Shown one piece after another: positions 49,639 to 61,371 of a DNA stretch of 64,000 bases. This DNA comes from Annona cherimola (Eukaryota; Streptophyta; Magnoliopsida; Magnoliales; Annonaceae). The translations under genes were made by a program, and so were the position numbers. The notes under the pieces were generated by a model. That model was not told the origin of the DNA, made no database searches, and saw only the letters and a list, made by a program, of their open reading frames with translations. Each line of letters begins with the position of its first letter. The first letter of the stretch is position 1. The stretch spans positions 12,033,579 through 12,097,578 of the forward strand of contig CM059975.1 in assembly GCA_030490835.1 (NCBI GenBank), written 5' to 3'.

Positions 49639-52600
49639 ATGATCTCATTCAAAGCTTCAACCTACTACTCAAATCCTCTCCTTTCCCTCCGCTTCCGTCT
49701 TCTCCTCTCTCCTCCTTTTCCCACACGCCTCGCCAACCCTAGATTTCCACGACCCTCCCTTTCTGCTCCTTTCTCGTCTTCGAGTACGATCTTCCTTCAC
49801 CTTCTCCTTGGTTCCGATTTCCTGCGATTCAATTCCTTTTCTTTGTTTACGCTATCGAGTTCATTCGAAGTGTGCTCCTTCTAATGGAATGGAATTTCCC
49901 GTTTGCTTGGTGACTCCAACAGGTTCGTCATCGCCCGCATTCATGGAGATTGTCAAAGCGACTGTTCGCCGGGGTTCTGCGGCGAATCAGAGTATTGCTC
50001 TCAGAGCTGAGCAGAAGAGCTACAGTTACGCGCAGCTCATCTCGTCTGCGTGGAGGATATCCAACTTGTTGTTGAATGGAGACTCCAGCCATGTATGCTA
50101 GTTAGTCATTTGGACATGCAAGCAATTGGTTTTCAAGTTCTCCACTTTCAGAGCTGTTTACATCATATATTCACTGTCTTAGTTCGGTTATAATCTCAGC
50201 AAGTACTCTGAGCGAAGACGAAACAGTTCAAACAATCAAGTGATGAATTTTGGAAATGGAATCGACCGGAAATGCTGGAATTGTGAAGTTCATGAAAACA
50301 TGTGTGTTTGGGTTTGCCAACCTGGAATGAATTCCGTTTTAACTGTGTTTGGCGTCCTGGAAAATTTCCTCTTGAATTGTTTTTTTATTTTTATAATGCT
50401 TTCCGCTTGGAATCTCTGTTTCCTAATGCTTAGCTTCACGCTGGTGGTTCGGCTGTGCAGTATTTTATCATCATTATATTACTTTTGTTTTTCAGGCGCA
50501 CTTAGCGAATTCTTCGACAAAAAGCACAGGAGAAGCGCAGTCCCTTAATGGTGCTCGCATTGGTATTGTAGCTAAACCTTCTGCTGAATTCGTTGCTGGG
50601 ATTTTGGGAACTTGGCTAAGTGGAGGAGTTGCAGTTCCACTTGCGTTAAGCTATCCAGAGGCAGAACTCTTCCACGTGATGAATGATTCGGTATGTACCA
50701 TACTGTTATATCTTGTCTGAACTCTGTGTTGAAATGTCAGGAATGATGGAAAAGAAGAATTAAGTTGGGCATTTTTGTTTCTCTAGTGATAATTTTTTTT
50801 AAATAAATTTTTTAACCCTGTTTCTACCTTTTCTTGCGATTTTTAGTAATTCTTTATGAGTGGGTGGTCAAGGATAAGCACAAAGCACTGAAGTTGAGGA
50901 TGCTGAAATAGAATGATGGATATGAAAAATTAATTTGGCATTTTTGTTTCACTAGTCACAAAGATTTTTAAATAAAATTTCGTTATATTTTAATTTTTTA
51001 TAATGCTTTATGAGTGGGTGGTCAAAGATAAGCAAAAAGCACTAAAGGTGAGGATGCTGAATTTATGGGTGAAAAACCAAGAAATATATAATTAAAATTA
51101 AATTTTTTCAGGAAATTCATAGCTCAAGGAAGAGGAGGATAAAAAGCAGACTATGAGTCTTTCCCTTCTGATATGGAGGCTTCTTTTTTAATTGGTTGAG
51201 AATGAAACTATACGAAGGTGAAGGAAAGGCATCAGTTAAGATAGTACGAAAAGACCTGATGAATTATGGTTAACCAAATGATACTTGAATATATTGAGAT
51301 GAATCAAGTGTATGATTCCAGCTACTTGGTATAACCAATGGTTGATAATGATTGTGCACTGGGATGATAACCTTGTTTGATGAATTTCCTAGATAGTAAA
51401 GAAGAAAATTTTGAAATAAGGAATTCAAATTAACAATGTTTCCATTGGGATTCCAGATGGGCTTGGGATTCATCTGCCAGCACGTCTTGCAGGAAACTTT
51501 GCTGCAGCAGTACAAAAGTTCCATGTTCAAATGCTAACACCAACTGGAATACAGAACACCATGCAAAAGAAAGGGATAAATTTACAGTAAATGGTTTTGA
51601 TCAGTTGCTTTCCATTGAATCACCTCTCCTTAGATTTTTTTTCCCCCGCTTTCCCAGTTTTTCATCATGAAAATTGCTCTTGATGAATTTCGATTAAGAT
51701 GATTTGCTGTAAAAATTGCATTTGCTGATGTAAAAGGATCTGAAATGTCATGCATGTTCTGAAAATTTGTTCATCTCAATTAAGTATGAGTTTTTCTGGG
51801 TTGGGTTTCAAATTTTTTTGTCTCATGGCACTGAAATTTTTGTATTATGTAACCATGGCATCTACATATTTTCAGGAGGTTTCTGTGCTTCTCAGTACAG
51901 AAGAACATCAAGTTCTTATGGAGAATGTTGCTTCTAAATGTGTCTCTCAATTTTCCCTGATTCCTCCCGTTCCAAACCTTCCTCCAAAGACAGATATTGA
52001 TACACATCCCAATACTGGGAATGTTGATGTTTTGACATTAGGCAACGAAATTGAGAATATGAAAGTGGTAGAAGGTGATATGTGGTTAACTGGTCTTTGT
52101 TTATCTTTTTTGTAAAAGCAATGAATGAAACAAACTTATGTTTTCCCCCTTTTCTCTGTAGATGATGACCCTGCACTAATTGTCTATACAAGTGGTACAA
52201 CAGGCAAACCAAAAGGGGTTGTCCATACACACAGCAGCATAAAAGCACAGGTATAGAGCTTGATGCATATAAATATACTGGCAGTGCTTAAATTTCACCC
52301 TAACCATGATGTTCAATTTCACATACTGCACAACATAAGTAAGAGTTCTATAGAAATTTTATGTATTCACTTCTGCTACACACATGTTTGGTGCAGAGGC
52401 AAAACAAAATGGGATTCTGGCAGGAGTCTTTGGTCTCCCTGCAATGTTGCTAATTGCTAAGGACAACATATGTGCATGTGTAGGTCCAAATTTAATACTC
52501 TGGCAGTGTTTCATGTCTTCAACCAAATTTTAGTTGTCCTCAAAGCAACAGTATTTGAAACAGAGTAACAAACTGATATGCAAACATGAGAGTATTGCTT

Positions 52601-55600
52601 GTTATAGTTAATGCATGGGTCTTACTTCTAGCATCCCAATTGATCTACCAATGACATTACTCCCATTATAGTTTTAAAAAAAATTGTCACTTTCATCAAT
52701 CCCTTGGAAATCTTACTCTTGCTGAATGAGCAACTTTACTCAGTATTGGGAGCCATTCTCTCAGTAAAGGATATTATTATAAAGCACTGCCCATTTTGCT
52801 GGACCATGATGCACATGTATTCAATGTCTTACAGAATCCAAATTACACTGGAAAACAACTTGGCATGCTGCAAGCTAGTATTGGCATTATAATTATATTC
52901 TTACTATTTGCAGTTAAAGACTGGTTTCTGTTTCTACTGTCTCCATGTTTATCATATTGTTTTGATTTTTGGTATTGCATAACTTAGTGGACACTTGAAT
53001 GTGGGCTCAATTGCAGGTCCAAATGTTGAAAGAGGCTTGGGAGTACACATCAGCTGATCAGTTTCTTCACTGCTTGCCATTACACCATATCCACTAAACT
53101 GCTATTCTGATAGTAATATGTTAATGGCATTCGAATTTTAAGTTAAACTGAGATTCTGCATGTAATCCTTAACCTGTATTTACATGTGCATGGCCTCTTT
53201 AATGCTTTGCTTGCCCCACTTTATGCTGGTTCTCTGGTAATGGTGCCAAAACCTACTCTGTGCTTTAGAAACTTGGATGGATAATAGTTATTGGTCACTC
53301 TGGTTAAATCTTGTATCTCCAGCCATTATACGTCTCCGTTGGTGTCTTTGAAGGTTGAGTTCCTGCCAAAATTTAGTGTGAGGGGAATCTGGGAGAGATG
53401 GCGTGAGTCATATCCTAAAGATGGAGATAAGGTTGATTATGCAATTACTGTGTTCACAGGGGTAAGTCAAATCTAGTACTGCAAATTGATCCATGATTAT
53501 CTTCTTTCAAATTTGTTCTTCTTATCTGGGCTAGCAGGCTCACAGTTGGAGATGTTTGCAAATCTAAGATTTTACCTAGGCATTCTTAAACTGATTGAGT
53601 GCTTTTTATTGCCAAATTTGAAGGTTGTATTGTACATACACTTCTGGCATGATATTTGGTATTTTAATTTTTTTGTCCATGTTTTGAATACACATTTGCT
53701 TTTGGCAGAAACAATGATACCATGAAAAGATTTCAGCTATTCATGCGAAAAGTAAATGGTGACAATATTCAATGCGCTTTTCATTTGCCTACCTGTTTTT
53801 CATTTTGGAATCAAAAGAATTAAGAAATAGATTATTTGCAAAGTGCAGTCAACTTTATGTTTATGAACAATATATTTTTACTGTTTATGATTTCAGTTCA
53901 ACTGTGTTTTTTGCGATCCACCCAAAAAAAGGAAGAAATAACCCCTTTGACAAGGAAAAGAAGGAAAATTCTGCAGTTAGAATGTTTGGAAGATAGAATA
54001 CGCCTTTAATGTCAAAAAAGAAAAAGAAAAAGAATCAACAGATCCAAGATGTACTTCTGCAAACAAAAGGAGGGTTGAAATATACATTGATTGTGCTTGA
54101 AAGGTTATGAATCTATTGACAAGTTCAATCCCAAAATCTTGATTTCCAGCATTGATGTATTGTAGGCCCATATATACATGAAAAATTAGTGTTTGGATCA
54201 AATGTTGTTCCTTCATCCCATTTCAAGACCCTGCGGAAATACTTAGTATTTATATTTAACCACATCTTCCTTGCACTTTTTTTTCTGCTAGAGTCGTCCA
54301 ATTAAATCATTGAGACAATTGCTTTTGGGTGTTTAGGTTCCAACAATGTATACTAGATTGCTTCAGGGCTATGAAACAATGGATCCAGAATTGCAAGCTG
54401 CTTCTGCCTATGCTGCAAGGCAGTTACGCCTTATGGTAATGACTAATCACCTTTAATCCTTGATGCTCTGAAGGCCTTTCGCTCAGTTAATTTATTCGTG
54501 TTTGAGGAATACGTTCTGGTCAATCTGTTTATGTTTCTTGCTCTTGTAAGGTCATATCTTACAGAAACCTTTCATTTCTCAAAATGTTGTTGATGTTTCT
54601 TGTTATTATTCAAATATTTTTTTTATCAGAACGATTATTGCTTAGTTTTTCTTTAAATGTTTTGAGAAGTCATGATTATGTTTCTGGTGCTGAATTTTTT
54701 TCAATTGTGTCTTGTGTCTTGTGTCGTTTTGTATCCATTAGGGAATCCAAAAGTTTCATTCACAATTTCTGTTTACTGTGCATGCTTCACGCCAGTCTCA
54801 ATTTTATTGTTGTCTAGATGTGTGGGTCCTCTGCACTTCCTCTTCCTGTCATGAAACAATGGGAAAGCATAACTGGCCATCGTCTTTTAGAGCGCTATGG
54901 CATGACAGAGGTAGGAAATGCACTTCAACCTCTAGAAATCCAATTCATAAAGTCTATTGGTAACTTGGTATAGATTTTTTGTGTATCTCGTTCAAGAACA
55001 TTCTGACATTTATTGGTGCTGAACAGTTTGTCATGGCACTATCTAATCCCTTGAAAGGTCTCAGAAAGGGAGGAACAGTTGGCAAAACCCTCCCTGGTGT
55101 GCAGGTTCGCCTATTTTATTACAAATCAATCATTTTTCCATTCATTTTATTTTTCAGAAAATCTATTTAGAGAACTGCTTGTTGTCTGAATATTGTGCGT
55201 GACAGCAGCAATGCACTGCCTTAATTTTGGTTGGCAAGTTGGCTCTGACTGTTGCACAGCAATCCAGAACTTTATACATCATTGAAACAAGAGAAAGCAA
55301 GGAATGCCGGACGCATTGTTCCCCTGGGCGTTTTTCAAATGAAACACATACAAAGCAAATGCCTGGAAAGTCCAGTGGAATGAATCTAGGCTTCACAACA
55401 AGTGCACATCTGACAGATGTTGGGAGTCTGAGCGATGACATGCATGTTGTGATCTATCTTAAATTTGTGTTGTAGGCATTAGCAAACATGGGGTTCTATT
55501 ACTGGCCCTTTGTTGCTTTTATGACCTGACAAATGACAGTTAAACTAGTGGGGCTGCTTGTTTGCAGACTCAAGTAAATGAACTGTTTTCAAGAAATAAA

Positions 55601-58362
55601 TGGCATGATCAGTAAACCATAGACATTTATCTGTCACATTCTCGCACTAAACTTATGACTAGTTGAGCATGTTAATGTTTTTCTTTTTCAGCTGAAATCC
55701 ATTTGGTAGTGGGTAAAGGGGGAAGTGGAAAGTGGGGAACACATTTTTCCATATGTTTTGACATCTTAACTACCTAACTACTCTACTTTTTCCATTATTA
55801 TTCTTATATTCCAATCATTTTTTCACATATTTCCATATAAATACCCTATTTATTCCAATTTTATTACCACTTTGCTCTTATCATATTACTTTAGTCTTAC
55901 ACTTTTCAGAATCCCTCATTCCCACTTTTACACATTACCAAATGGACCAATTATTTCAAATTGTTTTTTTATGTGTTAGCATTTTGGAGTGCTATAAAAT
56001 TTTTATTTAATGTCATTTAATATTTACCATCATGGTCGAACTTGTGAATAGTAGAATTCATTTTGTATTGTGATCCTATATTCAAGATAATGAGGTAATG
56101 TTCAATTTTAAGTTAGATATTGTGCCTAATGCTTATAAGCATCTCCTTTGGGTTGGCGACCAGGTAAAAATTCTGGCAGAAGATGGAGGTCGAAATGAAG
56201 CAACAGAGGTTGGAGAGCTTTGCATCAAAAGTCCATCATTATTCAAGGAATACTGGAAACGCCCTGAGGTATCTATGTTGCTTGTTTGCTTTGATTTGTA
56301 TGGTTAGTTTCACAACTGGTATGACAATGTTACATTTACTATGCACTGATATTGTGAGCATTTATGACTTCAACTATTCATCAATTCACAATTGTGCAGT
56401 CATGTATGAAGTGAATCATGAATTTTATGAAAAGCTGCTGCAGACATTAAACTTGGACTAAAAACTTTTTCTTTTATTTGTGAAAATTCTTTTAGGTGAC
56501 TAGAGAATCTTTTGTTGACGGTGGGTACTTCAAGACAGGAGATACAGTTAGAGTGGATGAGGATGGTTACTACATTATCTTGGGACGTAAGATAAAATTT
56601 CAAAGATTTTACTATGACAGTTGTTTGCTTTTATGTTGTGTCTATGAAGTGCATTGAAAGATTGAAGAGAACTTGTAGCCAGAAAAATATACTATTTTTT
56701 TTGCACATGTGCATGTGCTATGAAGCTTTACAGGCAGAGCTGGTTCAAGGTGATCTAAACCCTTGAAGCTGCCTTGTATGGTTTCTACGTCTCGTTCATC
56801 CCAAGAAGGATTATTTTGTCACTTTGTGTTTGACAAAGAATGTATGCAAAGTAATGAATCAAACTGTTTCTATTATACTTTGTAAGAAAATTTCTTGACA
56901 ATTGGACAGGTACAAGTGCTGATATCATGAAAGTAGGAGGATATAAGCTGTCAGCATTAGATATTGAAGCAGTGCTTCTAGAGGCAAGTGCTGAACTTTA
57001 TGCTTTTACAATAATTCTTATAGCTCAATATGAAATACTTTTTAAAGAACTTTTAAGCATCATAATGCCACTTGTAACATTTTTCCACTGCTAAAATTAA
57101 TGAGGATGATAATTACCTTGGACAATTTTTGTGCGTTCAACTCATCATCAGGTATCTACCACCTAACCCTGTACATGTATAGCATACATAATCAGATCGT
57201 TCTGCCTTGGTAATTAGTTTATCTTAATGGTAGCCCTACAACTAATATAGTATACACCCCCAACTCAAATGAGATGTTTGTAGTATAGTTTGCAATTTTT
57301 TTAAAAAATTTCTGACATATTGCTGGGGGATCAGTCAGTAAATGGCTGTGGATATCAATCAATAAATGGCCAAGTTCCATGCACTTGAACTCTGAAGCAT
57401 AATGATGCCTATTACATAATTTGCATGTTGTCCTGGTAAATTAATCGGTGGCTGTGGATGGTAAAAGGTTTGCATCGCTATCTTTAGCTTTGAGAACTGT
57501 GCTAAATCTTAGAATGTTGATGTGCTGACCCTTTTTTTTTTTTTTTTGCGCTAGCATCCATCTGTGTTAGAGTGTTGTGTGCTAGGCTTACCAGACCAAG
57601 CCTATGGGGAAGCTGTGTGTGCAATCATTGTCCCAAACACAGGTGCTAAGAATCGTGCAAAAGAGGATTTGAAACCAGCAATGAGCTTGGAAGAACTTCA
57701 ATCATGGGCAAAGGATAAACTTGCTCCCTACAAGGTTCATTTCCAAATACTTCATTATCATCTAAGTTTTCCTTTGTTGCACCTTTTATCTATTCAAATC
57801 TGTTACTGCAGCCGGAAAAGGGATCTTACTAGCAATTGTTCTTGCTTTGGTAACATTGAGACTCATATTCACACCCTTCTTTAAATCATTGCATTTTCCT
57901 TCTGCTTTCACTCTCTAGATTGTTTTCCCCTGTAATATACATGGATCAAATGCCAACAGAAGTGTCTTATGGCAGGAAGAAGCCAGCTATTTGAGCCAAT
58001 CCCTTTGTCTCTCTTTTCCCCTTCATTATTCTATTTCCCCTTTTGTTTTCTGTATTTTTCTTTACATGGATAATGCATCGTTAATTTCTTGTGTTCCCTT
58101 ACTATTTCCATGTCACTTCCCATCCCATGGGTGTTATTCTGAAGCATTTACTGTGACATTGTGCAGATACCATCAAGATTGTTTTTGTGGGACTCACTTC
58201 CTCGTAATGCCATGGGAAAGGTTTATATCTCTTTCAAATGGAAAATATGACTGCATTCCCTTCATTCTATAAATTTCGATATGGTATGATGGATAGTTTA
58301 TTTAATTCTTTTTGGTGGCATACCAGGTTAACAAGAAGGAACTAAAGAAAATGCTAGAGTGA
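49639..58362 (+). CDS. AAE13: Malonyl-CoA synthetase (AAE13)
   Basis: ANL-superfamily enzyme that activates malonate with ATP and CoA; in Arabidopsis AAE13 detoxifies malonate and supplies malonyl-CoA for mitochondrial fatty-acid synthesis. Exons: 49639-49783 (optional), 49923-50092, 50496-50690, 51876-52074, 52162-52250, 53017-53086, 53184-53236, 53354-53461, 54337-54435, 54818-54910, 55027-55104, 56164-56268, 56496-56586, 56910-56983, 57555-57734, 58167-58220, 58327-58362. From ATG 49943 the protein has 557 residues; with the spliced first exon, 612. Motifs in short-form numbering: ATP loop [11 protein letters not shown] from 190; LPLHHVHG around 232-238; YGMTE 348-352; TGD 427-429 with the adenylate-binding Asp; LGR ending at 444; and the catalytic Lys of AMGK at 546. 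The blocks [17 protein letters not shown] and [12 protein letters not shown] match AAE13 rather than 4-coumarate-CoA ligases. All phases close. Confidence 0.95.
49784..49922 (+). other. AAE13: Optional first intron of AAE13 deciding targeting
   Basis: Donor TCGA|GTACGA and acceptor CCAACAG|GT bound 139 nt. Spliced, ATG 49639 reads a 48-codon Ser/Arg/Pro/Leu-rich leader with no Asp or Glu, continues through a Ser run and enters ATG 49943 in frame. Unspliced, the 49639 frame stops by 49884 and the intron supplies its own in-frame ATG at 49889 ([10 protein letters not shown]), or initiation uses 49943. The donor is not strong, so the exact site is an inference. Confidence 0.6.
50741..51064 (+). 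repeat. Imperfect ~170-bp tandem duplication in an AAE13 intron
   Basis: GAATGATGGA..AATTAA.TTGG.CATTTTTGTTTC at 50741 recurs at 50911, and GAGTGGGTGGTCAA.GATAAGCA..AAGCACT..GAGGATGCTGAA closes both units. Confidence 0.75.
53087..53183 (+). other. AAE13: U12-type AT-AC intron of AAE13
   Basis: The intron starts ATATCC (consensus ATATCCTT), ends in AC and has the branch sequence TCCTTAAC at 53166-53173, whose second branch-site A is 11 nt from the 3' end. Removing these 97 nt joins CAC C to AT GTG CAT GGC, giving LPLHHVHG exactly as the family demands. Read through, the frame would hit TAA at 53096; no GT-AG solution restores the motif. Confidence 0.9.
55698..55946. mobile_element. MITE in an AAE13 intron
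   Basis: TCCATTTGGTAGTG at the left and CATTACCAAATGGA at the right are inverted repeats; the interior resembles the Tourist-like family (ccaatcattttttcacat, atcatattact). It lies in the intron 55105-56163. Confidence 0.65.
56984..57554 (+). other. AAE13: GC-AG intron of AAE13
   Basis: Exon 56910-56983 ends GAG and is followed by GCAAGT, a GC donor in an otherwise perfect context; the acceptor is GCGCTAG at 57554. Codons on both sides (..VLLE | [11 protein letters not shown]) match the family without gap, so the GC donor is required. Confidence 0.88.
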
Positions 58363-60067
58363 AGAACAATGATGGAGATATAGTTAGGATTCGGGACGCA
58401 GCTATCATGGTGTTGAGCTTATAGAACCTCTCACAAATGATTTTTCAAAGAAGGAAGTAAATTGTGATCTTAATGATCTTTGCAACATCGGCTCATTTTT
58501 CTTTTTTCCATCTGGTTTATACCGATAAATCTATTTATGTACTGTACTGTATCTGTAGATGCTTAAGGTTGTGTATTTACCATGCTTGTGAATAACGGTG
58601 GCAGGCATTGATTTCAGATATGTAATTTCCTTGGACTTGAACAGAAGGGCTTATCTGTTTTCAATAGTCATTTCCATGGCATTGCCATTGATACATGTGG
58701 GCATCTGTTCTTATTGCTTTTCATTGCCATCCGAGTCAATTTTCTCAATCTGACCACTGAACACTTTTATATATTTATAATTTTGATATATATTACATTA
58801 TTTGTTGAAAGCCTGTGCAATAATCCACTTGTGCGTTCAACCGGAGAATGGATTTTGGTATTTGCGGTCGATTGCTGCCGGTTGATCGATATTACTGATG
58901 CAAGTGCGTTCTCCCCTGCGCAAAAAAGCATGGGGAAAGAGCATTTCAATTATTGTTATAGACGCAAATGTTTACTTTTGCATTGACATGAAAATATAAT
59001 TGCCATAAATGCAAATATTTTAATTGCCTTTAACCAATTCAGTTGTTTTTCGTATTTTATAATATCTTTTGTCAGACGAGAAGTGATAAACACATTTATG
59101 AAAAGGAACTGTTCATAATCAAAACGTTATCAAATTGAGTGGCTAGCAAAAGTTTTGGTATCGAAATAGGTTTTTAGATGACAACGGAGATCTAATCTGA
59201 AAAAATCAATAGATAATTTATTTTAGCCTAATGAAAAATATGCTGATATTGTGGACAAGAAATTTATATAAAATTTTAAATTACTGATTCGTGGGTATGA
59301 GAAAAATTACGGAAAATGTAAAGAATTAAGGGCAAAACATGTGTATACTTGAGGATTTCTCCAAAATCTATTTTATAAAATTAGCAAAACACATGAGTGT
59401 CGTATCCCCTTTGGCGAGAGATCGAACTTGGTATTTGGTGGGCATTCATTTAGCGTGTGTATTACTTAAGCGCGGGGTGGGGGCGCACTGGTTATGGTTG
59501 GCTGCCTTCGGGAATGGTTTCCCTTCGATCTAGAGAGAGTGGGGAAATGGGAAATCTTTTTTAAATTTAAAGAGTGATGTAATATGATTTGATAAGAATA
59601 TTGTGAGAAAAACACGATAGTTGTATAAGAAAATAATTAGAATATAAAGAAAAAAAAAGTAAAGTAACTAAAAAAGAATAATACGATTAGAACTTTGAGG
59701 AAGGTGTGTTTCCATTTCCCACCTCTACCGTTGTGTTACCAAATAATTTGTTCAATGAAAATTTTCATTTCAGGCAAGCTCGTTTTTAACAAAAACTTTT
59801 CAGACAAAAAAAACTTTTCACTTTTTATAACTATCATATTTTAAAATTAATTTTTTACATTTCTTATACAACTACCTTAATTTTTAATCATTTTTATACA
59901 CCTACCTATATATACTAACTTATTTATTTTAACTTTATTCTTTTTACATGTCATTAGCACCATTATCATATTATATCATTTACTATCAATTTAACAATTT
60001 TTATCTCAAAAATTTATTATTCTAAAATTTTATCACTTCTCAAGGCACCAGGAAAATTGATTATATT
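58363..60067. other. AAE13 3' region and short intergenic spacer
   Basis: The AAE13 3' UTR starts here. 59520-59760 and 59785-60045 are decayed MITEs of the Tourist-like kind (gtggggaaatggga / tccatttcccacc; aacttttca... ttttatcacttctc). The short ORFs in 58714-59533 show no motif. The spacer between AAE13 and the thioesterase ATG is about 1.9 kb. Confidence 0.45.
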
Positions 60068-60217
60068 CACAACGGGTTAACCTGTCTATTAAATAAATGG
60101 TAAATGAGTTAAAGTTGAAAATTTAAATGAGTTAATAAATAAATTAAAATTGAAATATTTTAAATAATTTAAGGTTAAAATTAAACTCCAACCATAACCC
60201 ATCCGTTAGCACCCCTC
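60068..60217 (-). mobile_element. hAT family A fragment at the thioesterase promoter
   Basis: It aligns with the reverse complement of the left 150 bases of the elements at 36462/46412: CACAACGGGTTAACCTG..., AATGAGTTAAAGTTGAA..., ending AACCCATCCGTTAGCACCCCT. The other end of the element is missing. The intact terminus is 73 bp upstream of the thioesterase ATG, so it lies in the promoter or 5' UTR. Confidence 0.7.
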
Positions 60218-60290
60218 GCCCTACTTTCCTTATCCTTCCTCCGATTATTGCCTGGCCAAATGCCGAAGCAGCACGTAGTAGGTGCAAGCA

Positions 60291-61065
60291 ATGGAGAAGG
60301 GGAAGGGGAGTGACGGTTTTGGCAAGGTAGCATCAGACGACAGCATCGAACACGCAGGAGCAGCAAAGACATGGCTCTTAAGCCGTGCTGTTTACAGATC
60401 CCGACGTAATGATCCCAACCGATCGCATGGCTTCGACAAAACCCTCGAGGAGCAAACGCTTTCAGGCCTCCAAGTAGTCAACGCCGAGACTGGTTGGCTC
60501 CTCTGCTCCTTCGTCGTTCCAAGACATCTGTCAGTACGTAATAAATCTCTCCTTCTCTCTACTCTCCATGTCGTGGGTAACAAGCAGTACTCTGATCTAT
60601 GATTAATTGTTCTAATATTGGAATTTGGGCGCGTGTCCACTTTGGATTATGTATTTTCAGGATGCAGATGGAACCTGGCATCCAGGAGCAATTGCTACCA
60701 TGATAGATGTTGTCTGTGGGGCTGCAATCGTAGCTGAGACAGGGCTGTTGAAAGCATCTGCCGCTTTCTCCATCTCTTATTTCTCACCCGCTAAGATTCA
60801 TGTGACTATCTTCTCTTTTCATCTACCACATTTTCATTTGTTCTGCTTTTCTTTTTCTTCCTTTTGAAAAGAAATGAGATGCTGATAAGGTATTTTGGTG
60901 CTGTGATTAATTCAGGAAGAAGTGGAAATTGAAGCCAGGGTAATAGGACACAAGGGAAATCTCTCCTCAGTGATTGCAGAGGTTAGAAAGAAGGGGAGGG
61001 GACAATTGATTGCTTTGGCCAAGCAGTGGATGAGTGGTAGAACACCCATAAAAAGCAACCTGTGA
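60291..61065 (+). CDS. Acyl-CoA thioesterase, hotdog fold (ACOT13/PaaI-like)
   Basis: Coding exons 60291-60533, 60661-60801 and 60916-61065 join in phase 0 to 177 residues, usual for this small family. It resembles plant thioesterase-superfamily proteins related to human ACOT13 (THEM2), which hydrolyse acyl-CoA to acid and CoA as a tetramer of hotdog subunits. Exon 2 encodes the core: DADGTWHPGAIATMIDVVCG, where HPG and the helix with Asp (TMID) match the family's HGG...D pattern, then AAFSISYFSPAKI, the beta-strand pairing surface. Exon 3 gives EVEIEARVIGHKGNLSSV and a strand ending in ALAKQWM. The first about 40 residues (charged, Gly/Ser-rich) match nothing known and lack a clear targeting signal; ATG 60291 is the first in frame (the preceding codon run opens only with GTG). 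Neighbour AAE13 upstream makes acyl-CoA, so the pair may share substrates. Substrate is unknown. Confidence 0.88.
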
Positions 61066-61371
61066 CATGGAAGTGGTCCAGGGACCAGGCTTCCGTGGTC
61101 CATTTTCACCAAGTCATGTTTTGTTCTACAAAATGCTGTGAAATTGCTTAATTAAATCATTCCATTTTAATGAAAGTTTAACTCTCTCCCTTCGTTGGAG
61201 AGACATGTAGTATGTTATTATCTGTAATATTCCAAATTCTTATGCCATTTCTATAAAGAATTATGTTTTTGCATGTTTATTTGCTTCTTGGATTTTGTCG
61301 TTCTTACTTTAGTAATTAAAAAATGTATACATCAAAGTCGCTCACGTTCCTAGAAAGAATGACATTATGGG

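Noticed and set aside
49639..49884. Separate 81-codon ORF upstream of AAE13
   Set aside because: Its first 48 codons read as a targeting leader that splices in frame into AAE13; the remainder is intron.
53087..53098. In-frame TAA after LPLHHIH suggesting AAE13 is a pseudogene
   Set aside because: An AT-AC U12 intron begins at 53087 and its removal restores LPLHHVHG; every other exon is intact and in phase.
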